Part shown: piece by piece, positions 1 to 9,475 of the stretch
Layout of the letters: each line of letters starts with the position of its first letter
How positions within the stretch are numbered: the first letter of the stretch is position 1
NCBI RefSeq assembly: GCF_022230885.1
Contig: NZ_JAKGCT010000004.1
Coordinates: forward strand, 620,001 to 684,000
Reading direction: 5' to 3'
Source of the DNA: Paenalcaligenes niemegkensis
GTDB taxonomy: Bacteria > Pseudomonadota > Gammaproteobacteria > Burkholderiales > Burkholderiaceae_B
Length of the DNA: 64,000 nucleotides
Program-made: the position numbers and the translations under genes
The notes under the pieces: model-generated
What the model was told of the DNA's origin: nothing
The model's database searches: none
What the model saw: the letters and a program-made list of their open reading frames with translations, nothing else

Positions 1-1
1 C

Positions 2-661
2 GAAGATAACCTGGAGCTTGGGTCGGCAATCCATAGCCGTTTACGGCAAACTGGCCACAGCACCGAATGGGTTACCAACGGCACCGAAGCCATACGATAT
101 GCAATGTCAGACGACTGGGACGCAATACTGCTCGATATTATGCTTCCGGATCGCGATGGATTTGCAATCATTGCCAAATTACGTAATAACGACAACCATG
201 TTCCTGTGCTCGTCATGACCGCACGCGCAGAAATCGAAGATCGTGTAAGCATGCTTGATCTCGGAGCAGACGACTATCTCGTTAAACCTTTTGATCTGCG
301 TGAGCTTGAAGCCAGATTAAGAGCGCTGATGCGTCGGCCTACAGGCCAAATCACAAGCGTCGTACAAATCGGTAATTTGAGTATGGACGTGGCGGGCAGG
401 CGAATCACCATCGATCAACACACCATCGATTTTGGCCCCCGCGAATTTTGTTTGATTGAAATACTGTTGGCTCGCTTGAATCAGGTGGTTTCTAAGGAAA
501 GATTGATGGTTCAACTGTTCAATTTTGACGAATCCGCCACGCCTAACGCGATAGAGCTGCATATATCCCGCATACGCCGTAAGCTGAATGGCGCCTCCAT
601 TGAAATCGAAACAGTGCGGGGCACAGGCTACCGCGCACTGTTCGCCGGCTCCACCTCATGA
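2..661 (+). CDS. OmpR-family response regulator (5' end outside window)
   Basis: DNA-binding response regulator of the OmpR/PhoB class, the partner of the histidine kinase that follows. The reading frame is open from base 2, before the first internal ATG, so the protein starts upstream of the window. A receiver domain contains the LLDIMLP segment (phosphoacceptor Asp codon at 134) and the conserved VKPFD lysine. It is followed by a winged-helix domain with a PREFCLIEILL segment and an RIRRKL recognition helix. The stop overlaps the kinase start (ATGA), so the two are co-translated. By family (TctD/QseB-like) and position it should control the ABC importer downstream. That target is inferred, not shown. 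Confidence 0.93.
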   Translation, partial: EDNLELGSAIHSRLRQTGHSTEWVTNGTEAIRYAMSDDWDAILLDIMLPDRDGFAIIAKLRNNDNHVPVLVMTARAEIEDRVSMLDLGADDYLVKPFDLRELEARLRALMRRPTGQITSVVQIGNLSMDVAGRRITIDQHTIDFGPREFCLIEILLARLNQVVSKERLMVQLFNFDESATPNAIELHISRIRRKLNGASIEIETVRGTGYRALFAGSTS

Positions 662-1998
662 GCAACGGCTTTTCTATACAACGACGCATCGTTATTGTGG
701 GCTTACTGATACTCAGCGTAGCCGTACTGGCAATGGGGGTGATTTCTTACCAATACGCTCAGCGCGCCTCAGACCGGGCATTCGACAGACTGTTGACAGC
801 CTCAGCCCTGACAGTTGCCAATGCCATCCGCAACGAGGATGGCGCCTTACTCGTAGAGTTGCCCTACTCTGCCATGGCCATGCTGCCTAAAAATGAAAAG
901 GTTTTTTATGTCGTACGATCGGCTGAACAGCTCATTGCCGGGTACCCTGACTTAGACGCCGATCTTCCCCTAGCTAACAGTGAGCAGCCTGCTTATCAAA
1001 ATATTCACTATAAAAATCTTCATCTGCGCATATCCAGTATTGGGCGATTCAGCAGCGGTAGCTCTCAAGGAGAGCCTCAATGGCTAACGATTCGAGTGGC
1101 CGAAACCCGCAATACCCGAGAAACACTTGCCAAGGAGCTTTTCACCCAGAGCCTGCTTCCGATGGGTGTTCTGATTGCCTTGGCAATTGTGATTCTGGCG
1201 CTGGGAATACGTATTGCTTTCTCGCCACTGCGCACCTTGAAGAGTGAATTACAAACACGCTCACCTACTAATCTCAATCCCATTACCCGCCCCGTTCCTA
1301 GCGAGATCAGCGGATTAGTTCAGACCTTGAACGCTTTTATGCTTCGCTTAGGGAACGCTATGCAGACCATGCAGACACTCGTCGCCGATGCCGCGCATCA
1401 AATACGTACACCAATGTCGAGTCTGCGTCTGCAAAGCGAGCTTGCGCTGCTTGAAACTGATAAAAAACGCCAACATGAGTTACTGGAAGCTATACATCGC
1501 AATTGCGCGCAGACAAGCAAGCTGATTAATCAGATGCTTATGGATGCCACCATTACGCACCGCCGCAACACGACTGTCTTTAGCTCGCTTGCTCCACAAA
1601 CGCTCATCAAAGACTCTGTATCCCGGTTAAGCCCGGAAGAACGCTCGCGAATTAGCGTTAACCTCACTCCACCGGCACAGCAGGCAGAGCTTGCGGGCGA
1701 TCCAATTGCTCTACGTGAAATGCTGCGCAACTTACTTGAGAATGCCCTGCTTTACGCGCCTGACTCGGATGTCGAAATCAGGACGTATCTTAGTTTGGAG
1801 AAAAAGCTGGTATTCGACGTCTCTGATCGAGGGCCAGGGCTAAGCGCTTCCGAAGCCGAGTCGGTAATGGAGAGATTCGTACGAGGAAGTACCGCGGGTA
1901 AAACCCTGGGATCGGGTCTGGGCCTAGCCATTGCCCAAAACGTGGCGAAAGCCCACGGGGAAGCCTGCAACTACGCCAGCGCTATGGACCTGGATTAA
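658..1998 (+). CDS. Two-component sensor histidine kinase, C-terminus frameshifted
   Basis: Inner-membrane sensor kinase of the TctE/QseC type. One membrane helix lies at about residues 12-32 and a second at about 165-188, flanking a periplasmic sensor domain. Then come the phosphoacceptor helix with AHQIRTPM (His about 247), an N box (NLLENALLYAP), a G1 box (DRGPGL) and a G2 box (GSGLGLAI). The last 12 residues are out of frame. Adding one G to the GGGG run at 1957-1960 restores the usual ending (AHGGSLQL, then GPGLTVRIELP) and carries the frame to about 2027. It starts inside the regulator's stop codon and is followed by the transporter genes, so it probably senses the import substrate or its binding-protein complex. 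Confidence 0.9.
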   Translation: MSNGFSIQRRIVIVGLLILSVAVLAMGVISYQYAQRASDRAFDRLLTASALTVANAIRNEDGALLVELPYSAMAMLPKNEKVFYVVRSAEQLIAGYPDLDADLPLANSEQPAYQNIHYKNLHLRISSIGRFSSGSSQGEPQWLTIRVAETRNTRETLAKELFTQSLLPMGVLIALAIVILALGIRIAFSPLRTLKSELQTRSPTNLNPITRPVPSEISGLVQTLNAFMLRLGNAMQTMQTLVADAAHQIRTPMSSLRLQSELALLETDKKRQHELLEAIHRNCAQTSKLINQMLMDATITHRRNTTVFSSLAPQTLIKDSVSRLSPEERSRISVNLTPPAQQAELAGDPIALREMLRNLLENALLYAPDSDVEIRTYLSLEKKLVFDVSDRGPGLSASEAESVMERFVRGSTAGKTLGSGLGLAIAQNVAKAHGEACNYASAMDLD

Positions 1999-2060
1999 CC
2001 GTCCGCATCGAGCTCCCCATAAAGGCCTCCAATTCTAGCTTCCGCTCCGCCTCGTCAGTA

Positions 2061-3145
2061 TTGCTTACTGTGCTGGCGGCCACACTGGTAGTAGCTTCTG
2101 TTCTGCCCACGCGCGTTTTCGCCAACACGCCCTATTTTTACCCCGCCCCTATCCCTTCATCCGTTAACCCGATGTTAAATATCGCCGGGCCCACCGATCA
2201 TCAAGTCGTGGGAAGCCTGGTGGCAGGCTTCCAGGAAAAGCACCCCGACGTAAACGTCCATTATGAAGACATTGATACTCAAGACCTCTATGTACAGACA
2301 GTCTCTGGGCAATTAGAACATGTAGACGTACTTATCAGCTCGGCCGTAGATTTGCAGTTGAAACTGGCGAATGATGGCTACGCCCAAGCCCATCGTTCGG
2401 TCCATGCAGCAAAGATCCCGGAGTGGGCCAAGTGGCGCAACGAGGTTTTTGGTTTCACGCTTGAGCCTATCGTGCTGGTGTACTCAAAAGCGCTGTTACC
2501 TGCGCATCGGGCGCCGACTCGCGCAGGCCTGTTGAACGAACTGGAGAAACAGCGGGATGGCTGGTTCGATCGTATCGGAACTTACGACATACGACGTAGC
2601 GGACTGGGTTACTTATTGGCAGTTCACGATGAACGGAGTTCCTACGACTTCTGGGGCATGACTAACGCCCTGGGTAGGGCTGGCGTACGCCTTTACGACA
2701 CAACCGGCGAGATCCTCGAGGATCTGGTCTCTGGCAAATTGAGTGTAGGTTATAACTTGTTAGGGTCCTACGCCTACGCATGGCAAAAAGAGGGGCTCCT
2801 ATTGAAATCGTGATTCCCAACGATTACGTACTGGTGTTTTCCCGTACAGCCTTAATACGCAACAGCAGTCCCAGACCCGACCTGGCAAAACTTTTTATCG
2901 ACTATTTGCTCTCTGATAACGGGCAGAAAATCGTAGCGGAAACTGCTTATCTGGGTTCTATCATTCAGCCTGAAGGTGTTACCCCTACTGGCTTAGCGCC
3001 CAAGCTCGCCAAGGCAGGCACCATCCAAAGTCTTGAGTTGAGTCCCGCGTTGCTGGTGGCCTTGGATCCTGCTCGAAAACAGAGGTTCATTCAAAACTGG
3101 GAACGTCTCATCACCGACACTCCTGCTCCGCTGACAGGTCGATGA
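2061..3145 (+). CDS. Periplasmic ABC substrate-binding protein 1, frameshifted
   Basis: Extracellular solute-binding protein of the AfuA/FbpA (family 1) type and a paralogue of the next gene. Both share a Y-D-I-(R/E)-(R/K)-S-(G/A)-(L/V)-G-Y segment, an N-(L/I)-L-G motif and P-(N/D)-D-Y. Two frames make up one protein. Frame 1 ends at 2813 and frame 2 continues at about 2786. One missing base in the A5 (2785-2789) or G4 (2792-2795) run explains the break and gives WQKEGAPIEIVIPNDY. The start is uncertain. TTG at 2061 gives a short signal peptide ending VFA, while an in-frame ATA at 2028 would add a basic N-terminus but is not a normal start. It may serve as a sensor partner of the kinase rather than the transport receptor (inference). 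Confidence 0.8.
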
Positions 3146-3222
3146 CAGGGAAAGTCTACACAATGGGTAGACGAAGCGCCAGGCGACATAGGCGCACTGA
3201 ATAACACCCTGAGGAGACACAC

Positions 3223-4305
3223 ATGAAAAAGCGTTACCAAATTCCAGCGCTAATTTTAGCCGCGAGCGCCTACAGCGGCATGGCCTTTAGCGCCGACTAT
3301 CCTGCTGAATACGACAGCGTAGTCGAACAGGCCAACAAAGAAGGGATGGTGATGATTTACTCTACCACCGACACCAAAGCCGCCGATCCGGTTCTGAAAG
3401 CCTTTAAGCAAAAGTATCCCAATATCAAAGTGGAATACTTTGATATGAATAGCACGGAACTTTATAACCGATACATAGGAGAGCAAGCGTCTGGAGCCAA
3501 CAGCGGTGACATCGTCTGGAGCTCATCGATGGACTCAGCCATGCAGCTGGCAACCACATACGCTGCCACTTATGAGTCTCCCGAGGCAACATCCCTTCCC
3601 GACTGGTCTATATGGGAACATAAAGCTTACGGCACTACTTTTGAACCGACCGTCATGATCTACAACAAGCGCTTGATCAGCGACGACGAAAAACCAAAGA
3701 ACCATTCGGATCTCGCTGCTTTAGTCTCTGGAGACAATGATAGATTTCGCAACAAAGTCACTACCTACGACATTGAGAAATCTGCGGTGGGCTATATGCT
3801 GGCGGCACAGGACAGCATCCAGAACGAAAACTATCTAGACTTCATTAAAGGAGTCGGTTCAGCCAACCTCGTGCTGCAGTCGTCGACCGGCACTATGATG
3901 GAGCGCGTATCGTCAGGCGAGAACCTGATTGGCTATAACATCCTGGGAGGTTACGCCGAGACACGCGCTCGCACGGACGAGGTCATTGGCGTTATTTATC
4001 CTGACGATTACACATTGATATTGTCTCGCATCGCTTTCATCAGCGAGACCGCAAAGCACCCGAATGCTGCCAAGGTTTTCCTTGACTTCCTGTTGTCCAA
4101 AGCGGGGCAGGACGTATTGGCGAACCAATCGGACCTTGCCTCTATACGAGACGACGTCGAAGGTGATAACGACGTTGATGGCTTAACCAAAAAATTGGGC
4201 GACACCTTGAAACCGATCCCGGTCGATGAAAGTCTACTGACGTTTCTAAAGCAGAAGGAACGCCTCGACTTCATTAAAGAGTGGCGCACTGCAGCCAACA
4301 AATAA
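3223..4305 (+). CDS. Periplasmic ABC substrate-binding protein 2
   Basis: Intact 360-residue periplasmic binding protein of the AfuA/FbpA-like family. The start is supported by GAGGAGA upstream of ATG and by a signal peptide (MKK with a hydrophobic core, cleavage after MAFSA). The mature part has the family pattern: VMIYSTTDT near the N-terminus, FEPTVMIYNK, TYDIEKSAVGY and PDDYTLILSR. It sits directly before the permease and ATPase genes, so it is the likely primary receptor. Substrate cannot be assigned: ferric iron, phosphonates and hexose phosphates are all known in this family. Confidence 0.92.
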   Translation: MKKRYQIPALILAASAYSGMAFSADYPAEYDSVVEQANKEGMVMIYSTTDTKAADPVLKAFKQKYPNIKVEYFDMNSTELYNRYIGEQASGANSGDIVWSSSMDSAMQLATTYAATYESPEATSLPDWSIWEHKAYGTTFEPTVMIYNKRLISDDEKPKNHSDLAALVSGDNDRFRNKVTTYDIEKSAVGYMLAAQDSIQNENYLDFIKGVGSANLVLQSSTGTMMERVSSGENLIGYNILGGYAETRARTDEVIGVIYPDDYTLILSRIAFISETAKHPNAAKVFLDFLLSKAGQDVLANQSDLASIRDDVEGDNDVDGLTKKLGDTLKPIPVDESLLTFLKQKERLDFIKEWRTAANK

Positions 4306-4369
4306 GCCATCTCATTAAGCTGTGCTCCAGGCGCCCCAGGCGTTTGGGGCCTGCATCGAGGATGATCCC

Positions 4370-6135
4370 ATGACCGCGTTAAGAACTCACTGGCAATCAT
4401 TGCCGCGTGCGGTGGTAGTGTTAATTACCGCGCTCGCCATTTACGTTCCTCTTAGTTTCATTATTGTTCAGAGCTTTCTTTCTGCCCCTTTTTTCATGCC
4501 CGAAAAAAGTGCGAGCCTGGATGCTTTTCGTTTCATTTTTGATGATCCTGATTTTTATAAAGCCCTCCGTAGTGGCTTTATTATGGCCTTCGGCCTTGCA
4601 GCTATCGCTATTCCTTTAGGTGGAATCCTGGCCTTTCTAATGGTGCGTACCGACCTGCCCGGCCGCCGGTGGATTGAACCGCTAATCTTGGTGCCTATCT
4701 TTGTTTCACCAATGGTATTGGGCTTTGGCTATATAGTAGCGGCTGGCCCAGTGGGATTTTTCACCGTATGGGCTGAAGCTCTGGTCGGGGCGGCGCCATG
4801 GAATATTTACGCCTTCAGCAGTATTGTGGTCATCGCCGGACTGACTCATGTACCCCATGCTTATCTGTATATTTCAGCCGCGCTGCGCAGCATGGGTTCA
4901 GATGTAGAAGAGGCCGCCCGCACTGCGGGAGCCTCCCCCTGGAAGTCATGCGATCAGTAAGCTTACCAATGGTACGGCCCGCCATTCTCTACGCCACCGT
5001 CTTGCTGTTTTTTCTCGGCCTGGAGGTATTTGGGCTGGTGCTCGTGCTGGGCGACCCGGAAGGCAACTTGGTTTTAGCTACCTACCTTTATAAATTAACT
5101 AATAAACTAGGGGTCCCGTCTTATCACTTGATGGCGGCAGTCGCTGTCGTTCTGATTGCTATCACCATACCTTTGGTTGCTCTGCAACGCCGTTTAATGC
5201 AGAACGCGAGCCGGTTCATTACAGTAAAAGGAAAAGCGACCCAAGCGCGCTTGCTCCCTCTAGGAAAATGGAGGTGGGTAGCGGGCGGAATTGTCGCTCT
5301 ATGGCTTGCCCTTACCATTGTCTTGCCAATCACTGGGATCGCCCTACGCGCGTTTGTATCGAATTGGGGCTATGGCGTGTCATTATTCGACGTGCTATCC
5401 ATGGATGCCTTTCGCCAGGTGTTTTCTCAGCCACCGCTAATACGAGCTATCGTAAACTCCGTGGCCATTGGAGTGTTCGGAGGCGCTTTAGCGGTCGTGT
5501 TCTATACCTTTATTGGCTTGGCGATGCATCGAAAGCCCGATGCTATCACCCGCTTTATGGACTATAGCGTGTTGGTTCCGCGAGCCGTGCCCGGCCTGCT
5601 TGCTGGCCTCGCTTTCTTGTGGGTGTTCTTGTTCGTTCCCATGTGGCTGGATAATTCTCTGACTAAAGGCTGGTTGAGCGGACTACCGTTTGCAGAATGG
5701 CTCAGCCTTAACCTTGTGCCGCAACTGCGCGCATTACGAAGCACTATCTTCAGCGTATGGCTGGCCTATACCGTAGTATGGATGGCCTACGGCTTGCGAT
5801 TGATTTCATCTACCTTGCTGCAGGTAGGGCCTGAACTCGAAGAGGCGGCCCGCAGTGCGGGAGCCAAACCCTCACAAGTCACTCGCCACATTACCGTGCC
5901 GTTGGCCAAATACGGGCTTATCGGTTCATGGTTACTGATGTTCCTGATTTTCGAGCGCGAATACTCAACCGGGGTTTACCTGCTCTCCCCGGGCACCGAA
6001 ACGATAGGATCAATGCTAGTGTCCCTTTGGGCTACCGGCGCTATTGATATTGTTGCTGCGCTGTCCTTTATCAACTTAGTGTTAGTCGTCATCGGTCTGG
6101 GCGTTGCACTACGATTTGGAGTGAAATTGCGATGA
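4370..6135 (+). CDS. ABC transporter permease (fused two-domain, FbpB-like), frameshifted
   Basis: Inner-membrane permease with two fused BinD-type domains, each with about six membrane helices. Each domain carries the EAA-loop motif that docks the ATPase: EEAARTAGASP near residue 180 and EEAARSAGAKP in the second half. The ATG at 4370 (MTALRTHW) follows a GAGG site and is preferred to an upstream GTG. The frame breaks at about 4940, just after the first EAA loop. One missing base in TGGAAG(G)TCATG restores WKVMRSVSLPMVRP, so this is one protein. Its 3' end overlaps the ATPase start (ATGA). Confidence 0.87.
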
Positions 6136-7199
6136 GCGAACTCACCGTCGAAAATATTAAATTGGCATACGATAAAAACCTCGTGCTCGACGGGGTTTCC
6201 ATGACCATTGCCAAAGGTGAAGTGGTTTCCTTGCTAGGCGCATCCGGCAGCGGGAAAACCACTCTACTTCGTGCCGTAGCGGGGCTCGAACAGCCCCTTA
6301 GCGGGCGAATTCAAATTTCAAGTCAATTGGTGTTCGATGGAGCGCAAAAGCTGGAGGTTCCTGCAGAGCAGCGAAACCTGGGGCTGGTTTTCCAGTCCTA
6401 TGCGCTATGGCCCCATAAAACCGTGGCAGAAAACGTCATCTATCCGTTGAAACTGAGGAGAACGCCGGAGCAACAGGCGAAAAGCCAGGTTAGCGAAACC
6501 TTGACCCACCTGGGTTTGGCGGGTTTGGAGAGCCGTTATCCCAACCAGCTATCGGGCGGGCAGCAGCAGCGGGTCGCCATCGCACGAGCTATTGTCTATA
6601 ACCCCCCAGTTTTGCTTTTGGACGAACCCCTGTCAAACCTGGACGCCAAGCTCCGGGAAGAGGCGCGAGCGTTTTTGCGAGAGCTCATTGTTAACCTGAA
6701 CTTATCAGCGCTTCTGGTAACACACGACCAAGACGAGGCCATGGCCATATCGGATCGGATCTTGCTGCTCAATCAAGGCAGAATCGAACAGCAAGGTACA
6801 CCAGAGCACATGTATAGCGCTCCTGAAAGCCTCTATGCTGCCGAGTTCATGGGTAGTAATAACAGAATTTCCGGAACGGTAAGTGTTCGTAAAGACGGCG
6901 ATGTTTGTATCACGACAGCATACGGAGAGCTATGGGGTAGCACCAGCGATTCGCTGCAAGTGGGCGACGAGGTTTCTGCCATCTGCCGGGTGGAACAGAC
7001 TCAAGTAAGCAGCCATGTCACTGAGGGAGCCTTATCCCTTCCCTTAACCACCAGCATGTATCTAGGAGACAAGTGGGAATATATCTTTAAGCTTCCCAAC
7101 ACCGACAGCGTGCTGCGAGCCTACGGGAAAGAACGCCTGTCTCCTGGCACTTACTTTGTGCAGTTACCGCCCAAAGTGCTATGGGCTTATGCTGCCTAG
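6132..7199 (+). CDS. ABC transporter ATP-binding protein (FbpC/AfuC-like)
   Basis: Cytoplasmic ATPase that energises the importer. It has a Walker A (GASGSGKT), a Q-loop region (VFQSYALWPH), a signature (LSGGQQQRVAIARAI), a Walker B (LLLDEPLSNLD) and an H-loop (VTHDQDEAM). The C-terminal about 110 residues form a TOBE-like domain typical of the iron/spermidine/phosphonate ATPase subfamily. The 4-bp overlap with the permease stop indicates translational coupling. It is the last gene of the block that begins with the response regulator and converges on the helicase gene. Confidence 0.94.
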   Translation: MSELTVENIKLAYDKNLVLDGVSMTIAKGEVVSLLGASGSGKTTLLRAVAGLEQPLSGRIQISSQLVFDGAQKLEVPAEQRNLGLVFQSYALWPHKTVAENVIYPLKLRRTPEQQAKSQVSETLTHLGLAGLESRYPNQLSGGQQQRVAIARAIVYNPPVLLLDEPLSNLDAKLREEARAFLRELIVNLNLSALLVTHDQDEAMAISDRILLLNQGRIEQQGTPEHMYSAPESLYAAEFMGSNNRISGTVSVRKDGDVCITTAYGELWGSTSDSLQVGDEVSAICRVEQTQVSSHVTEGALSLPLTTSMYLGDKWEYIFKLPNTDSVLRAYGKERLSPGTYFVQLPPKVLWAYAA

Positions 7200-7220
7200 C
7201 AAAACACGGAACCCTGACCT

Positions 7221-9475
7221 CTACCGCAACCGGACGGTCTTGGGTTCCCACCAGCTGGGCAGCAGGCCCCTGAGCCGGCTTTCAGCGTAGCGGTTATCAA
7301 GTAAGTACAAAGTACCCTTGTCATTTTCGGTACGTATGACTCGTCCGGCGGCCTGAACAACTTTTCGTATGCCTGGATATAAGTAGGTGTAGTCATAGGC
7401 AAGCGCGGGGCCGAATATCTGGCTGACTCGTTCTTTGTAGGCTTCGTTGATCGGATTGATCTGCGGAAGCCCCAGGGTGGCGATAAAAGCGCCTATCAGG
7501 CGATCGCCCGGCAAGTCCACCCCTTCAGAAAACACGCCCCCCAGTACGGCAAGCCCAATGCCGGTATTGCTGGCATGAAAATTTCTCAAGAAGGCATTAC
7601 GGTCGATGTGGCTCATGCCCGGCGTTTGGGTCCAGATAGTTAGCTGCGGGTGCTCTCGCATAAAGTAGCTGCGTACCTGCTCTACATACTCAAAACTGCT
7701 GAGAAAAAATAAATAATTACCTGGATGCTCGGCATGTGTTCTGATGACCTGCTCACAGATGGGAGCGATGCTGCCCTTACGATCCTGATAGCGTGTCGAT
7801 ACATCTGTCGCAATGCGGACGGTCAATTGCTCGCTTTTAAACGGCGACAGAGCACCATAGACGCTGCTCTTTTCATTGAGCCCAAGCAAGTCTTTATAGA
7901 ATTCTGCCGGTCTTAAGGTGGCGGAAAAAATCGTCACGCTGTGAGCGTCATTCAGGCGCTCTTCGAGAAAAGGGGCTGGAACCACATTTCGTATCGTCAA
8001 AGTAATCGTATCGTTTGAAGCGCGCTGGACATCAGCCATGCTGTGCATACCGAACAGCTCGTACAGCCGCTGAAAATACAAAATATCGAAGTAGCAGCGC
8101 AGCAACACACTGTCTTGTGGGAGGGCTTCATCGGCGACAAAGGCTCCGACCTTGATACAAACGTCATTTAAGGCATGACCGACATCAGCATCAATGCTGT
8201 CAATTACCGTAGTACCTGACGCAAGCTCATCGTATTGGTCGGTCAGCGCCCGGATCAGACCGCTAAAAACAGATTTAAGCTTTTTAGGGGCGGCTTTACG
8301 AGCCCCCAAGAGCTGTATAGTGGACAAACTGGCGCTATACATGGAACGAGCTCGATCAACCAGATTATGGCCCTCATCAACCACCACCACCGGTGACCAG
8401 CTCTCTGCCTGGGTGTAAGCATGCAGCACTGCCGTAAAATCAAAATAATGGTTGTAATCAGCAACGACGACATCTGACCAGCGAATCAGTGCCAGTGATA
8501 AGTAATACGGACAAATATCGTGCTCAGCGGCTGTTTTAACCAGCGCAAATTCGTCAATGACGCCTGCTTCCAGAGCACTGCGCCTGGCATCAGCAAGGCG
8601 ATCGTAAAAACCCTTGGCCAAGGGGCAGTCGTCTCCGTGACAGGCCTTATCGGGGTACTTGCACAGCTGCTGCTTAGAGGCGAGCTCAAGAGTGCGACAA
8701 CCGGTTGCCTTACGATCATCATCATCCATACGCAACAAAGCTTCAGTTGCCAGGCGCTTGCCCGAGTTCTTGGCGGTCAGGAAAAAAATCTTTTGTTCGG
8801 AAGAAATCGCTTTCAGCGCCGGAAACAGAACCCCCAAGGTTTTGCCCATGCCGGTAGGAGCCTCAAGCAGCTGCTGGGCTCCGCCTTTGGTGTTGCGGTA
8901 AACGGCAATGGCGAGCTCGCGTTGCCCGTATCTAAACTCGGTGAAAGGAAAAGCTAATTGCTTCAACTTTTCGGAGCGTCCACGCTGATGAGCTTGCTCT
9001 TGCTGCGCCCAGCTTAGGTAGGTAGAACACAGCTGCTCGAAGTGAAGCTGAAGATCGCAAAGCCTATACCTTTGCCGCTGGGGATGCTCTTTTTTGTGTC
9101 TACGTTGAAATAGATCAGGCAGGCCTCAATTTCAGAGAGGCCATCGCGTACACAAAGCATGTAGGCATATACTTTTAACTGCGCCAGGTGCAGTGCTCGC
9201 TGATTTTCCTTGATCTGCTGTACCCTGCCCCTGAAGGTTTTGATTTCTTCTACGCAGTGCTGGCGCGGATCGTAGGCATCCACACGCCCCGCTACCTCAA
9301 GCCCCTGGTAGCTGATATTTAGGCTTTCTTCGATCAGATAATGGGATGGACGCGTAGCCGCCACCAATTGATGGCCTTCTATGCCTTGACTTGCACTAGG
9401 CACGGGCGTAAATCGCAGATCAAGATCACCTGAGCGCGCCACAAAGTCGCACAGCGTACGTACACTAACCCTCAT
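7221..9475 (-). CDS. Fe-S DEAH helicase with N-terminal PD-(D/E)XK nuclease domain, frameshifted
   Basis: DNA-repair-type helicase. The main frame (7221-8966) holds Walker A (EAPTGMGKT), a DEGH box (VVVDEGHNL), an XPD/DinG-like cysteine set that would bind an Fe-S cluster (Cys in GCRTL, LCKYP, KACHG and DDCPL), and C-terminal motifs with QAAGRVIRTE. The N-terminal about 125 residues lie in another frame (9014-9475) and show a nuclease core, GRVDAYDP then VEEIKTF. One missing base in the T6 run at 9090-9095 joins the two and restores KKEHPQRQRYRLCDL. The start ATG at 9475 overlaps the end of the upstream VRR-NUC gene by about 10 bases, so they form one operon. Confidence 0.87.
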
